A stretch of DNA of 64,000 nucleotides from Lutjanus erythropterus (Eukaryota; Chordata; Actinopteri; Lutjaniformes; Lutjanidae). The DNA lies in contig CM034595.1 in assembly GCA_020091685.1 (NCBI GenBank), positions 22,305,564 to 22,369,563 on the forward strand, written 5' to 3'. The position numbers and the translations under genes are program-made. Shown in pieces: positions 1-11,912 of this stretch. Within the stretch, counting starts at the first letter, position 1; each line of letters starts with the position of its first letter. Under the pieces are notes generated by a model. The model saw only the letters and a list, made by a program, of their open reading frames with translations, was not told the origin of the DNA and did no database searches.

Positions 1-1897
1 TTCATTTATTTTGGACCATCATTTCAATTATTAGTGCCGCAGCAAACTCTGGCCTCATGTTACCTTCTATAAAAATGATTCTAATTAATTCCACGTAGCA
101 AAGCATACAGATTTCCACTATGGGATAAAGAAACCACTGCTGTCAGACAAGTGCATCATCACATCAGCATCACCAGAGGCACTGAGTTGAGGTATCGTAT
201 CAGGGGAGAAGAAACTGTATTGATTCACCCCCTGTTTACAATGTACAATATGAATATACAGACATTATGAAAAACTATGCAGCTAACTGCGTAAATAAAG
301 TCATACTGATAATAATCACCTTTACAGATATTGTGCTAATTCTGTAAATTCGTTTTGCAGAAACATCTTATTGATATTGCCAAATTAGATTCTGTTCTGC
401 TGAGAGAGATCACTGTGTGCCTCTCATTCATTAAATGTATGGAGTTAAATGATGCCACTGTGTACTGCTTGTGCATAGACAGTAACACAGGTACTTGTAC
501 CAGGGCAGCTGAGGCCATATGGGCATTTTAACTGACACATTTTGGCTTAAATTAAAAGTTGTTGTAGATGCTTCCTTTCCTCTTTAAGACTAAGTCTATT
601 TTTTATCAGTAAATCTTTAAAATGAATAATTAAAATTTAAGCCAATTGCACCTAAGTGTTTACACAGCCATTAAATGATGTTGGAATGTTTTTCAAGTTA
701 TGGATTGACCATAACATTGGACAGTGCCGATATTTTATGTCAGAGAATCTCAACTTTTAAAACAAAAGTACTTTATTGATTTAAATATATACTTAACATT
801 CAACATCTGACTGAATCTTGAATACTGGTCTGTTTTGTATTTGTTAAACTGTTGCTTAGCTACAATTTCTTGGTTTAATATAATAAGCGTCACATTGCTC
901 CTTGACGTTACAGTGTAAACAACCCCCCCTCCTAGTCACCAGACACATTGCCACACCCACGGTCTCCCTTCCCCTCCTTCGACCACAGCCTCCAATCAGA
1001 TCCTCTCCCTGGGGATGCTTCAACCTGCCGCCCATTAGAAACCAGTGCAGATAATTCAACCAGACTGCGCTGCCATTATCTGCGCCTGCTTTATTCATGT
1101 TTGTATCCACAGCACCCACTCCTTTAAAGCACTGGACTTTGTGTGGGTGTTACTAACTGACATACTCTACTATTTATGAGCTTTTTGCAACCAACCTCGC
1201 CCCAGGGGAGGACAAGGTTGACTGCTTTGTGGCAATCTGCTGCCGAGTAAGAAGCGAAAAGGTGTCATTTTTTGCATATAGAAGACTTGCGGAGTCCTTT
1301 GCTCCCATCAAGTTCAATCTGGGCTTTGTGCAAAAGAAAGCTGAGGGATCACACCACTTGCTCACTTGCACTCTCTCGTCATGTACCACTAAAATTTACA
1401 GAGCTCACTGACATCCACTCCTGGAGTGAATTCAATCACGAGGCCTGTTTTGATGTGACAGTGGGAATCAGGTTTTTCATTAGCACAGGACTGCTGCTGG
1501 CCGGTGAGAAGAGATCCCTCAGGGCAGGCTTTGTGCCAACATGCCTATTGTGATGCAGAGCCCAGTAAAAGCTGAGGGATGATAATGGACACGGGGCTAT
1601 CCATCATGCTAGTCGGGCCTAACTGATGAGAATAGGGTGATTAAATGAAGGGATCGCATTGGAGGGTTAAAAAATCTACAAAGCACTCTAATCTTGCCTT
1701 GAGACTGATCTTAAGTAATGGAGTGAACACAGCAGAGGAGAGTATATACATTCCCTTTACCTTAATTATAAACTGTCATTTCTGTACATAGTTCCAGCCT
1801 ACGTAAAATCACCAGATTGGATATTTTTAGAGCAAATTAGTTATTTGTGCACATGTAGGCACATGATTTACTGATTTATCTCCTCTTCTTTTTCCAG
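1..1897. other. rapgef5 intron (5' side of window)
   Basis: No exon was found here: no reading frame matches the REM/DEP part of RapGEF5. Most of 1-860 is AT-rich and featureless. About 880-1640 is of higher complexity and GC content and is listed separately as a candidate regulatory block. Confidence 0.7.
880..1640. promoter_or_regulatory. candidate conserved non-coding block in rapgef5 intron
   Basis: The block has balanced composition, is non-repetitive, lacks inverted ends and resembles none of the transposon families seen elsewhere in the window. It contains a C-rich stretch near 925-975, then varied sequence through 1560 with short motifs of the kind found in enhancers (for example TTTATTCATG and CTTTAAAG). 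Overlapping short reading frames on both strands do not resemble proteins. This is a judgement from sequence texture only; conservation was not tested. Confidence 0.25.
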
Positions 1898-1928
1898 TAT
1901 GGTGGATGAATATTCCCCTCAAAGAAAG
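1898..1928 (+). CDS. rapgef5: rapgef5 31-nt microexon
   Basis: A pyrimidine-rich tract and AG precede T-ATG-GTG-GAT..., and GTGAGA follows, giving [10 protein letters not shown] with one leading base. The segment resembles the human RAPGEF5 linker VDEYSPQKK as I remember it, and the next exon (3585-3663) continues with SKALFHQ as in human. At 31 nt it is too short to call from coding potential alone. The call rests on the homologous peptide, the splice sites and phase agreement with the next exon. Confidence 0.8.
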
Positions 1929-4900
1929 GTGAGATCTTGTGTCTGCTCTCTTTATGACACTTAAAGGATATCTTCAATATTTTTCAAGCCTATTTACCCA
2001 TGTTTGTGTGTCTGCTTGACTAATGGGGGCAACAGTTTTGCCACTGCAGCCGTCAGCCATGAACAGGCTGCAGTGTAATCCTCATGAGCTATGGCAAACC
2101 ATCAAAAGTACATCCGCTGAAAGTGCTTGTTTTGCCACAGACGGGCTCAGATTGTTATTATTAGTGTCTGACAACATTATGGAAATGATTCCTGCAGAGA
2201 CAGACCTTTTTGTGTAAGACTATGAACCTTTTTTGTTTAAACAGGAACAGTCGATTTATTGCTTTCACCAAAGCCACCAGACTTCATTTACAGTAATTTT
2301 ATTATTGTAGAACACAGTTCATTTAAACTCAACACAAACAAAACAAAACTCACTAAAGCCACACTGGTTCATCCTACTTGTGCTCCAACAATCACCAACT
2401 CTGGTTTGGTTTAAATAAATTCTTAATTGACATTGCTGTTAAAGTCCTCTAGCTGTGTACACTGTTTCTACCTACCTGCTGCTTCTCTGATGTCTGACCC
2501 TCCTCCTCCTCTTTTCCCAAAATTTTCACATCTAATGCAGTGAATTAAGGGTTTATTTCAACTAAACCAGAGTTGGTCATTTTTGGAGCAGAACCAAGAT
2601 GATTTTGGTGAGCTTTATTTTGTTTCTGTTGAGTTTGAACAAAGTGTGTTTTACGATGATAAAATACCGTTTCTGTAAACTGAGTCTTTCTGGTTAAACA
2701 AAAAGGATCTTACTCTTTAACACTACTCAAGAGTATCCATATTTCTTATACTCCAAGTGCTGTTATAAAAGGCATGATTTGTAGTTACAAAGCCACAGAG
2801 AATTGTTACCCAGTTTAGCTTTACAGGACGTTTTGTTAGTGCATTGTTTTGGTTTTCTGCCTTGCAGATTCCACTGTAATCAAATGTGTTTCCAGCAACT
2901 GCATGCAGCTGTTTTCAGGGAAAAAAGCTCTTTAAAGCCACGGCCTGCCCAGCACCAAGCAATGGACAGGTAAATTTAGCAACTAGCTGGTGAACACAGT
3001 GAAGTATTTAGCAGCTAAAGAGCCAGATACATTCTAAAGAGTTGGTGGAGACCAAAATAAAGCTTCTCTTAGGGCAAGTTAAAGGGTAACTTTGGTATTT
3101 TTCAACCTAGTTCCTGTTTCTGTTTAAACAAAAAGGATCTAAACAATACTGTTTTATAAATGTCTTTCTCTGTAGGGATCCTTTCTCTAAAGTTGTCGGA
3201 CACTTAGAATAGCAATCTGAGTCAGTGGCATAAAAGCACTTCTGTTGGACATTGATGGTTCGCAATTGCCCATAATGATCACATTGCAGCCTTTTTGTAG
3301 CTGACAGCTGCAGCACAGCTCAAAAATTGTGTTCTCATTATTTACTTAGACACAAAAACATGGCTGAAAACAGTCCAGGTTGACAAATGCAGAAGTTACG
3401 CTTTAAGACAGAAAGAATCGTATTGAACAGAACTGGCTGCCCATTTCAATATACTGGTTTAGGCCTCGAAGCCATTGTCCTCACATTTCCTGCTAAAGAC
3501 TTTGTTGTGTAGTTCTAGTGAAATGCCCAGTGTTCCCAGGCAGTATGAATGTGTGTCAAAATTCACGCATTTCCCTCCTTTTAGAGCAAAGCACTTTTCC
3601 ACCAATTGAGCTTGAGAGAGAACGGGCTGCAGTCCAGAGGCACACAGAGGGAGACCAAGGAAGGTAAGTCATAAAACACGGCGTTCTTCACACATTCCTC
3701 CCATCATACGTTGTTTCCAAAGCCGTCGAAAGGAGACATTTAGTCTGAACAGTAGAACAATGGGAAGCTTTCCAGGGAATGAATGAGAATGTTTGGAAGT
3801 GCAGATTCCTGAGTTGTGACTTAAGAATTCCTTTTCTCTTATTGGGATCAGTTTTTGCTTCTTTTAAAGGGCAGGTTCTCGGCTACTGCTCATGCTATGT
3901 AGATCCCTAGATAGTCTGGATAGTTTAGATTTTTTTTTCTGCTGAGGTTATGTGATACATTTTTGGGGGTTTCTGCTTTTGGATAATCCAAAGTCCTCAC
4001 TTTGAATAGTTTTCATCTGAACTACTTTCAAACAAAAAATTGTCCCAACCAGCTGTCCACCTTCATCAGGAGAAATCAATTGCATATGCTTGGCCTACCC
4101 CAGTAACGCCACACTACACACTACACAGTCCTCTTCAACTGATCACTAATTGGTTACACTGGAGCAGTTGCGGGTCAGCTGCTTTGCTCAAGGTCACTTT
4201 ATCAATAAGATGCAGCCCTGTTATATCCTTTTCCTTCCTGTTGTTCTCACTGACGGCAGCAGGTGACTTAATTAATTGGTTTCTTTCTGGTTGAAATGGT
4301 GAGATAACCTTTTGTAGGCTGTGGAAAAAAACAAAAAACTCTGCTGTCCACAGCACACAGTGGTTGATTATCCCTCCTCTCAGCTTTCACAGCAAAGCAG
4401 ACAACTGCCCAATACCCCCATGGGGCCCAAAAGCCCCAGGGAAATTTTAGTCATTTGATTATTTGGAAATTTCTGAGGGAATTAGATCCAATAAAAATAT
4501 AATATCTCTGAGGCAATCCCCACTTTATTAGCTAGTCTTGTGCCTCTGTGTCATAAAATAATTTCAACAGCTGTATTGTTTAGAAAACCTGATACCATTT
4601 AGTGCCACTCCAGCATCTGACTACTGGTTTGTCTCAGGTTATATAATGAAGCTTTCATGTGTAGTATCTGTGCACTGGCCGGAGGCAGAGCTACACTCCA
4701 TGTACCTTGTTTAAACAATATTGTCTCTCTGTTGCAGTGCTGTGTCACGTGTATATCACCATGGACTCTTACCTCAGTATGAGGGCCCATCCTGGAGTGT
4801 TGGCACAGGAGCTGCTGCAGGCAGTGGCAGAAAGGATGGACGTCCCACAGGGGGAATTGGTGCTGGTGGCCGTCACTTACCCTGGAGGTAAATACAATCT

Positions 4901-7900
4901 TAAATAATCAGCTGCCGCACTCAACTACTAGCACTACAGCTCTAGGCCGAATGAAGTGGCAATGTAGTGCCTAGCCATCTGTGAGGGTACCCACCAGTCA
5001 CTCAGAGCAGGAACGCCCTTAATTATGCATAACTGTAAGCTTTAATATTATTTAAACGAGCGTGTTATATAAATATTCACTCCCCATATAGTTGTCATGA
5101 ACTGTAGAGACCAAAACTTTTTTTTGTACCAGGATGTAAACATGTTTATTTCTGCTGTATGCAGCTGGCTGTTTTAATGTGGGGGTCTATGGGGATAGAC
5201 TCGCTTTATGAGCCAGCCTCAAGTGGCCATTCAAGAAACTGCAATTTTTGGCACTTCTCAACACTTGAGATTACTGCTTGACTTTTACATTTAAATGAAC
5301 TAAAGATTTATCAGATATATCTGACAGATATATTGATCGGCCAATATTGTATATATATTTTGTCCAATATGTGCCAATATTACTTTCTCAACAAAATATA
5401 ATGCAGGTTCCTTATTAGTGGCATGGGCAGTGTTCTTTGAAAATTTTATTTAACCAGTGAAAATGTACTGTTAAGTGCTCTGATGTCATTTTGGACATTT
5501 AATTTTATTGTTAAACTGTAAAATATCCTGACTCCATTACACACACACAAATGTTCGATAAGCACATGTCTATGGCAACGGTGCTGGTGCACTGATAGTG
5601 ATCAGTTTTACATCAGCCAGCAATGACTGGTTAGCCAGACCTGAAGTAGCAACCATAGCAATGGAGCAGGCTAAATATGAATGAAATGTTATCAAAATTA
5701 CGAAATGGCCTTGTGCAATATTGCAGAAGCTGTATTTATTTGATAAAGGAAAAATGTGGAACAAAACAGCATTATAATGAAGTGCTGTATTGCTGCAGCG
5801 ATACACTGACCTTGTTCTCCAAACGTGAGAAAAATGTTTGGTACATACCCCAACAAATGTCACATAATCATGACTTTAATAGTTTAGTTGTAGGTGAAAA
5901 TGAAAATTGTGATGCAAGAATGTTCCTTCCCACTAATCGTGAATAGAAATGGAATTGCAATAACTGTCAAAATTATTGCAGTCTAATTTTTTTTTACAAT
6001 GTTGTGGAGCCCTAACTTCCTATGAAAAACTCATCATACATTGTAGCGTTTGCATTTCTCACAATATTTCATATTTAAAGTTTCCTCCTATATTGAGTTG
6101 TATATCGAGCCCAGACATGAATGTGTGAGATTTTAAGCAACAGAACTGACCTAAAAATCTGCCCAGTAACAACAGTTAAAGAGAGAACCTTTTACAGTCC
6201 TGTATTATAAAGTCAGTATCTGTTATTATCAGCAACTGAAGTGACTGGCAACCTCACGCAGCTAGTCTTATCTCCTGCTACTGATGACTGCTTACACGCT
6301 GCCTGACAGATTTTTAATGGTATTCTGCTGTTTGTGATATGTCTTCTCCCCCCTGCAGGTCGGCTCCTCCTGCAGCCTCAGGACAGAGTCTTCTCCAATT
6401 CTTTACGGCCGGTGGGGAGGCTGCACGTCTGCAGGAAGGACCTGGGAGAAGTCCTGGTAAGAGTCTCACTGCAATGTGTCACTTCAGCTTAAATATACTG
6501 TAGACATGCTGCAGTGTTGAAGCAATGTCCTCTGTTAGCTCATACACAGTCACACAACAGCTGAACAGTAATGAATAAGACAGTTTACAGCATATAAAAT
6601 TGCACATGCAGCATAGTTGAGGTTATGGTAGAAGCTTCAAAACTCCATTGTACAATTTATCAAAACCTGCTAGCATGAAATAACTCCTGCAAAAATGTCC
6701 TTGAATGTTGGTATCAATATTTCAGTTGTTTTACGATGTGCAGAGAAAAACAGTAAAAACAAACAGCCTAGATCTTGCCATTGTTTGATTTTTTTTCTTT
6801 GGTTTTTCCTCATCAGAATCCATTCACAGACAACTCTGAGCTGAGGACAGCTCGCATGCTCAGTTTAAACACATGGGACGTGGCTGTTACTCTCACCAAC
6901 TTTGACTGGACCATCTTTGATTCAATACATGAGGTTTGTCCCACAATTTGAATACAGAATTTGTTGTCTCAAAAAATGTAGGTCTGAAGGATCTGAACAG
7001 TTTTAATGTCTTCCACTCCACCCCTCCTTACTATAGACCTATTTTTGTCTTGTTTACAGAGGGACAGGAGATCTTTATGGAAAGCTAGCAAGTCAAAAGT
7101 TTATGCCACACAGAAAAGCTGGGAAATGACAATTAATTTGAGATGCAGGTCAACACTGTGTCAAGTTTTTCAAGTATCTATAATAAAAATTCTGTTTTCG
7201 TGAGGCAACTGTTCAAATCTTGAAAGTGTATAAGGGCTTAGAACATAATGATACTTATGTGATGCAATCTCCATGCTCTGTCATGTCTTATAAGTTGTTG
7301 TTGAAATATTTGGGTTTATACTCTTTGTTATGCTGATTTGGTGCAAAATTGAGCCACAAAATACCACATTAAGACACCAATACCTTGAGGAAAACCAAGA
7401 AAAATTAATGCCTTGATTTGCTATCAAAAACTTTTGACTTTTTCTACAGGAACTGCATTTTCCCATTTTTAGAATAGGTGAAATTAACATATTTATACTG
7501 CTTAAAAAACTATATGGTTTTTAGCATTAAGTTGGCATGTAGGTAAAGTAGAAACGCTGAAAGACACAGGTGTCCTTGTGGAGTCTAAGAGGTTAAAGCA
7601 TCACGTGCTCTGCTCTGCTCACCTCATGAGCATGTTGTTCATTTTACAGCAAGAGCTCGTCTACTTCACCTTCAGTCGTCACAGCGGCAGCGGCCACACA
7701 GTGGCGTTGGAGCTGCTGCTGCAGCGCTGCAATGAAGTCCAGCTGTGGGTGATGACTGAGGTGCTGTTGTGCCCGACGCTCTGCAAGAGGGTCCAACTCA
7801 TCAAGAAGTTCATCAAGATCGCTGCCCAGTTAGTAGCTTTACTCTCATGCTTCTAGATTTATTGATTGTGATTGATCAGACACACTGTTGGCCAACGCTG

Positions 7901-9852
7901 CCCTGCATCTTTAGGATGGTGTGTTTAGATTTACATGGGGATGCTGCCCCCTCCAGTGGCAAATCAATAAACTGCATTTGCTTCTGTGCTGTAGAGGTGT
8001 GCCCCTGGAAGTAACTGAGTTGTGTGCTCCATTGATATTTTATAGCTGTAAAGCTCAGAGGAATCTCAACTGTTTCTTTGCCATTATAATGGGCCTGAAC
8101 GCTGCAGCTGTGAGCCGCCTCAGTCAGACATGGGAGGTAAGGATGTCCTATTTTCTCTCAGACGTCTGTGCCTGCCACCATTATATCTGAAGCACATACT
8201 GTGGTGTCTGACAAAAAATAATTCCTGTTATTATCTCTGCAGAAAATTCCTGGGAAATTCAAAAAGCTGTTTTCAGAGCTGGAGACAATTACAGTAAGTG
8301 TAATTCAGGTCACTCTGTATGTATAACACATGGTTTTGAAATGAAAAACAACGACATTAATCCACTCATAACAGGCAAAACATCAGTGTGTATGAGGTGA
8401 AACAAACAGATGTTTTTTAATTCCCAAACATCAGGTGAAACATCAGGTGTTTTAGATGATCATTAGTCTCTAATGCTGCCATAATTCAGCTCTAACAAAG
8501 CATGCATGCACAGGCACACACACAGTCACCCCCCAGAGGATTATACTCATTCGTTCTGAAAATGTCTTCACAGGATCCGTCGCTGAACCACAAGGCCTAC
8601 AGGGAGTCCTTCAAAAAGATGAAGGCGCCAAAGATCCCTTTTCTTCCTCTGCTGTTGAAAGGTGCGCTCATTATTCTGTCACTTCACTACCTCATGACTA
8701 GTCCAGGAGGAGAGTGCTGCGATGTGTTCCTGTCATTTCTAGATTTGACATGTAGAAACAGGTAGTCAGTGAATAACTGTTGGTGAATACTGACAAACTG
8801 TTTTATCTGTTTTAGATATTACGTTCATTCATGAAGGCAACAAGACGTTTCATGACAACCTGGTCAATTTTGAGAAACTGGTGAGTTTACGAGCCTTGTA
8901 CGAAAAATATACAGCAGCGCTGAATTTAAAATGTCATGTTTAATGAAGTCCGTGTCTTTGTTTCCAGCACATGATAGCAGACACAGTGCGGCTCATCCGG
9001 CATTGTCAGAAAGACCATATGGGTCAGTATTAACATCACTCATTCCTTCTTATATTGGTCATTCGTAATTTATCTTTTGTTAATTTTGGTGTAATTATAA
9101 TCTGAGAAATAATGGCACTTTAAACAGGAAATAATGTATCAGTATTTGCAAGGCAAAAAACAAAACTGTGGACAAAATCAGTAAAGAAACAGTTTGGATT
9201 ATTTAAAGTGGGGTTGTATGAAATTCTAATTGGGAAAAGCTGTCTCAGGGTAAAGAGGTGAAAATATTCTAAATATAGCATACACTCAGAAACTGTTAAA
9301 ATATGTTTTTCCTGCTGACCCTGTACACTGCAGTACATTGCTTAGCTTCCTACACCAATACTCCTGCTGCTCCTCCAAACTGGGGGCATATCAACCATCT
9401 ACTGTAGGTAATACACTGACTATCGATAAGTACCTCACACAACCCCACTTCAAAAAATAAGAACTATCCCTTTAAACTGGATTTACCCCTCACAACAAGC
9501 CTGCATGTCATATAAGTGGAAAGTTATAAGAGTGCCTCCTCTCCTCTTTATAATGATCCAAAGCTACTTAAAGTTGGTTTTAACTGCCTTTTTACAGCGT
9601 TAAATATGTTTATTTATTTATTTTTACTAGCAATAACATGATGTGATTATTGTGAAAATTCGCAAATTCATTTTGGTATAAAGGAGTTGTCCTGCTGTAT
9701 TGGCTTGGTAGTAAAACCTTTTTTCCCCTCCAGGAAATGGCATCACACAGAAGAGCAGCTCCGAAGTGCGAGCCTACATCGACTACCTTCATATCATCGA
9801 CAATCAGCAGACTCTGTTTGAACTGTCACACAGACTGGAGCCTCGGGCCTAG
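1898..9852 (+). CDS. rapgef5: rapgef5, 3' part (12 coding exons), Rap guanine-nucleotide exchange factor
   Basis: Twelve exons join in phase to 373 residues plus a TAG stop: 1898-1928, 3585-3663, 4738-4887, 6359-6456, 6817-6933, 7650-7828, 8046-8136, 8243-8293, 8574-8661, 8816-8880, 8968-9022 and 9734-9852. All have AG acceptors and GT donors. The product reads from the inter-domain linker (VDEYSPQRK, then [16 protein letters not shown]) through a ubiquitin-like/RA-type region ([12 protein letters not shown] to [14 protein letters not shown]) into the CDC25 exchange domain, ending in [13 protein letters not shown]. Family knowledge: RapGEF5 (MR-GEF/GFR) catalyses GDP-GTP exchange on Rap1/Rap2 and, by memory, also carries N-terminal DEP and REM domains. 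Those exons must lie before base 1. Human RAPGEF5 is about 580 residues, so roughly a third is missing. EPAC proteins (RAPGEF3/4) are the closest alternatives, but the neighbouring dnah11 favours RAPGEF5. Which teleost paralogue (a or b) cannot be told. Confidence 0.93.
1961..2720. mobile_element. MITE, TTAA-flanked (family A, copy 1) with large foldback
   Basis: The element opens with TTAAAGGATATCTTCAATAT at 1961 and closes with TACTCTTTAA at 2720, so both ends carry TTAA. The interior forms a long imperfect foldback: 2227-2440 pairs with 2520-2706, for example AAACCAGAGTTGGT near 2565 against ACCAACTCTGGTTT near 2395. No transposase is present. TTAA flanks suggest mobilisation by a piggyBac-type transposase, which is an inference. 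It lies in the rapgef5 intron 32 bases after the microexon. Confidence 0.7.
3079..3406. mobile_element. MITE, TTAA-flanked (family A, copy 2, short form)
   Basis: The ends are TTAAAGGGTAACTTTGGTAT at 3079 and, reversed, TTAAAGCGTAACTTCTGCAT ending at 3406, giving imperfect inverted ends of about 30 bp inside TTAA. The body from about 3110 is the reverse complement of the left part of copy 1 at 1961-2720 (shared TGTTTAAACAAAAAGG). It appears to be an internally deleted relative of that element. Confidence 0.7.
5300..6016. repeat. degraded interspersed repeats in rapgef5 intron
   Basis: About 5320-5400 is rich in ATATTG/CCAATAT half-palindromes. About 5560-6016 resembles a common teleost MITE-like repeat, with GTTAGGGCTCCACAAC as its end on the reverse strand at 6000-6016 and a GCAATATTGCAC-type core. 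Identification is from memory of teleost repeats. The ends are eroded and no target duplication is clear. Reading frames of 89-97 codons here are not protein-like. Confidence 0.4.
6817..9852 (+). CDS. rapgef5: rapgef5 CDC25 (RasGEF) catalytic domain exons
   Basis: Eight exons from 6817 onward encode the exchange domain. Landmarks in order: [20 protein letters not shown], the strand [43 protein letters not shown], the hallmark helix [50 protein letters not shown], and [19 protein letters not shown] with [13 protein letters not shown]. These are the conserved blocks of RasGEF domains. The IIMGL helix region and the helical-hairpin segment are intact, so the enzyme is expected to be active. The donor after ATCGCTGCCCA at 7828 splits a histidine codon completed by the first base of the exon at 8046, which restores AAHCKAQ. 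No frameshift or stop was seen. Confidence 0.93.
9187..9475. mobile_element. MITE, TTAA-type (family B, copy a)
   Basis: Left end AGTTTGGATTATTTAAAGTG and right end GAACTATCCCTTTAA form imperfect inverted ends. The internal segment ATATTCTAAATATAGCATAC recurs in the copies at 17375, 25284 and 56987. The left end is degraded and the element is shortened. It sits in the last rapgef5 intron, between exons 9022 and 9734. Confidence 0.65.
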
Positions 9853-10041
9853 AGGACAGCTCAGCGTGTCAGCCGGACCATCGGATTGCCAAGGAAACAA
9901 TCTATCGCTGTCTCATCTATCTCTCAGGACTCGGTCGGCGATTAGAGGACGCTGCATGATCCTGGCCGACCACAGGAGGGAACCGCTCGCTCAATCAGGA
10001 AAACTCTCACCAGAGAAAGGAGAAACATCTTAGTTTAAATG

Positions 10042-10047
10042 AATAAA
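10042..10047 (+). terminator. proximal poly(A) signal AATAAA, rapgef5
   Basis: Canonical AATAAA 190 bases past the TAG stop, followed within 20-60 bases by GT-containing sequence (TGAGTTTCAGTGCTGCCTGTTG). Use is inferred from sequence only. Confidence 0.5.
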
Positions 10048-11906
10048 GAATGTCCAGCAGACATCATCAAACAGATGAGTTTCAGTGCTGCCTGTTGTAA
10101 GAAAAATCAACAACAGCAGCGGGTTAGAGCTGAAGATGCTGATCATTAAACCTGCTGGTGCTGCTGCTATTATTAACTTCCCTTCAGATGGCAGAGGTTG
10201 GAGCTGTTCTGACAATGACCCAACAGCTCCCCCCTGTGGAGAATCAGCAGAATGAGTTTATTAGCGCTTCCCATCTATTAAAAAGCTACAGAAAACAAAA
10301 ATGTGCAAACCAACAAACAAAGTGTTTTGCTGGAAGTCCATTCTCAATCATGAGAACAGTTCGTTTGACGAGAAGTGTCCACATACAAGCCTTTCCAGAG
10401 CTTTTAACCACATTAATCATGTCACATTAAGTGACTGCAGATTAACTCGTGACATGCAACTTTTTGTATTTTCAGGCAGTGTTAATAAGATCTGGCAGCA
10501 GAGGGTTGTTTCATCAGATTTAACCAAAGAGTATTCAGTCCGATACTGTACACACACTGCTGTTTTCTCAGAATCTGCCACGATCCAGATGTTCTTTATG
10601 CCAGATGTAGGACATACAGTGTATGCACAACAAACTAATGCCTGGCTAAACAGAATCAATATGACAGAAACAGTTAAATATTTGACATTTTCATATATTA
10701 TTTCATTATCTATTTTTTACATCTCAGATTTCTCTTCTCATACAGTTTTCTACTGTTTAACCATAAAGTGCAGAGCATCTTTACACAATTCAGGTGGATA
10801 CTAGAGCAGAAAAGAATACACAGAATACAGTATTTCTTTAGCATGTTTGAAAAGTTGTGTGTGAGTTATAATGACGTATGTGCCAAATACCATAAAAAAT
10901 GCCCGTTCAAATTAATTCTACAAAGCACTGGTGTGAGGATCTCCATGTAGCGGAGCTGTGGACAATCAGTTAGTTGGAGCAGCAGACCCACACTGATCCG
11001 TCTCTGTGTTGGTCTTTAAAGTTCAGGTTAAAACACAATAATGCAGTGTGTTTTTAGAGCATCAGTAATCCAGATGGTTTGTCGAGGGTTGGAAATACTT
11101 GCTTTAGCTTTACGGTACTCAGAGTACCAGAAACTAGCATTTAAAAAAACATGTTTCCAAAAACAATTACGTGGTGACTCACAACAACACAACAATAACT
11201 CTACATCTGCACAGTTTCACTGAGGACTGCTTTCTAGTTAAATCAAATCTGCGGATCTCTTTTGTCCTCAGTAAGTGTATGAATAGATATTGTAGATTAA
11301 AAGATAAGTTTGATTGTGTTTTTGAGTGAATTGTTCCTATAAGTAAAGAGCAATAGCAAAATCAAGTACTGCAGCACCTTCTGGACATAAAAAAGTAGAG
11401 AAAGAGGAAGAAAAATAGAAGCCATTTGCTTATGTACAGTGTGTAGTTAACACTACTGTATACAGTTGTACAGTGTGTAGTCATAGAAGATTATTCTCAG
11501 TATTTATTCTCTAAATTGGTTGAGTGAAAATTCTCACCTTTGCCCTGTAAGGTTAGGAGGCCATTTTAAGTAGGTGTTGTGAAGAGTTGTCAATGGAATT
11601 TTGCATTATATTCTAAAATATTATTTGTATATTTTGGATTTTAAAGCCCACAATGAACATGGAGAGAAAATGCTTTAGCACCTATTGTTTTGTATTTCAT
11701 TTGCATCATTGACAATGTACAATTGATCATGTTTATACTGTATATATATGTTCAAATTCTGAATAAGGATATTTATTTATTTCAGAATTATTTATTTGTT
11801 CTATACACATTTTTTTTATTTGTTTTTTTTTTTTGTACGCACTGTTTTGGTTGGTCTGCATGATATGGAAACCCATGGATTGACCACCAGTGTTGACTGT
11901 GCATGC

Positions 11907-11912
11907 AATAAA
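11907..11912 (+). terminator. distal poly(A) signal AATAAA, rapgef5
   Basis: AATAAAAATA follows AU-rich elements and a T-rich stretch, about 2.05 kb past the stop. Cleavage would fall near 11925-11940. Confidence 0.55.

Noticed and set aside
1229-1553. Overlapping + strand frames of 60-93 codons at the complex rapgef5 intron block
   Set aside because: Frames on both strands are similar in length, none matches the missing REM/DEP region of RapGEF5, and splice phases do not fit the microexon.
10301-10804. 167-codon open frame after rapgef5
   Set aside because: It lies in the probable 3' UTR and encodes no known fold. The frame is a by-product of few stop triplets in this stretch.
11433-11481. 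Direct repeat TGTACAGTGTGTAGT, two copies 34 bp apart
   Set aside because: Only two 15-mers with no further structure; probably a small local duplication.
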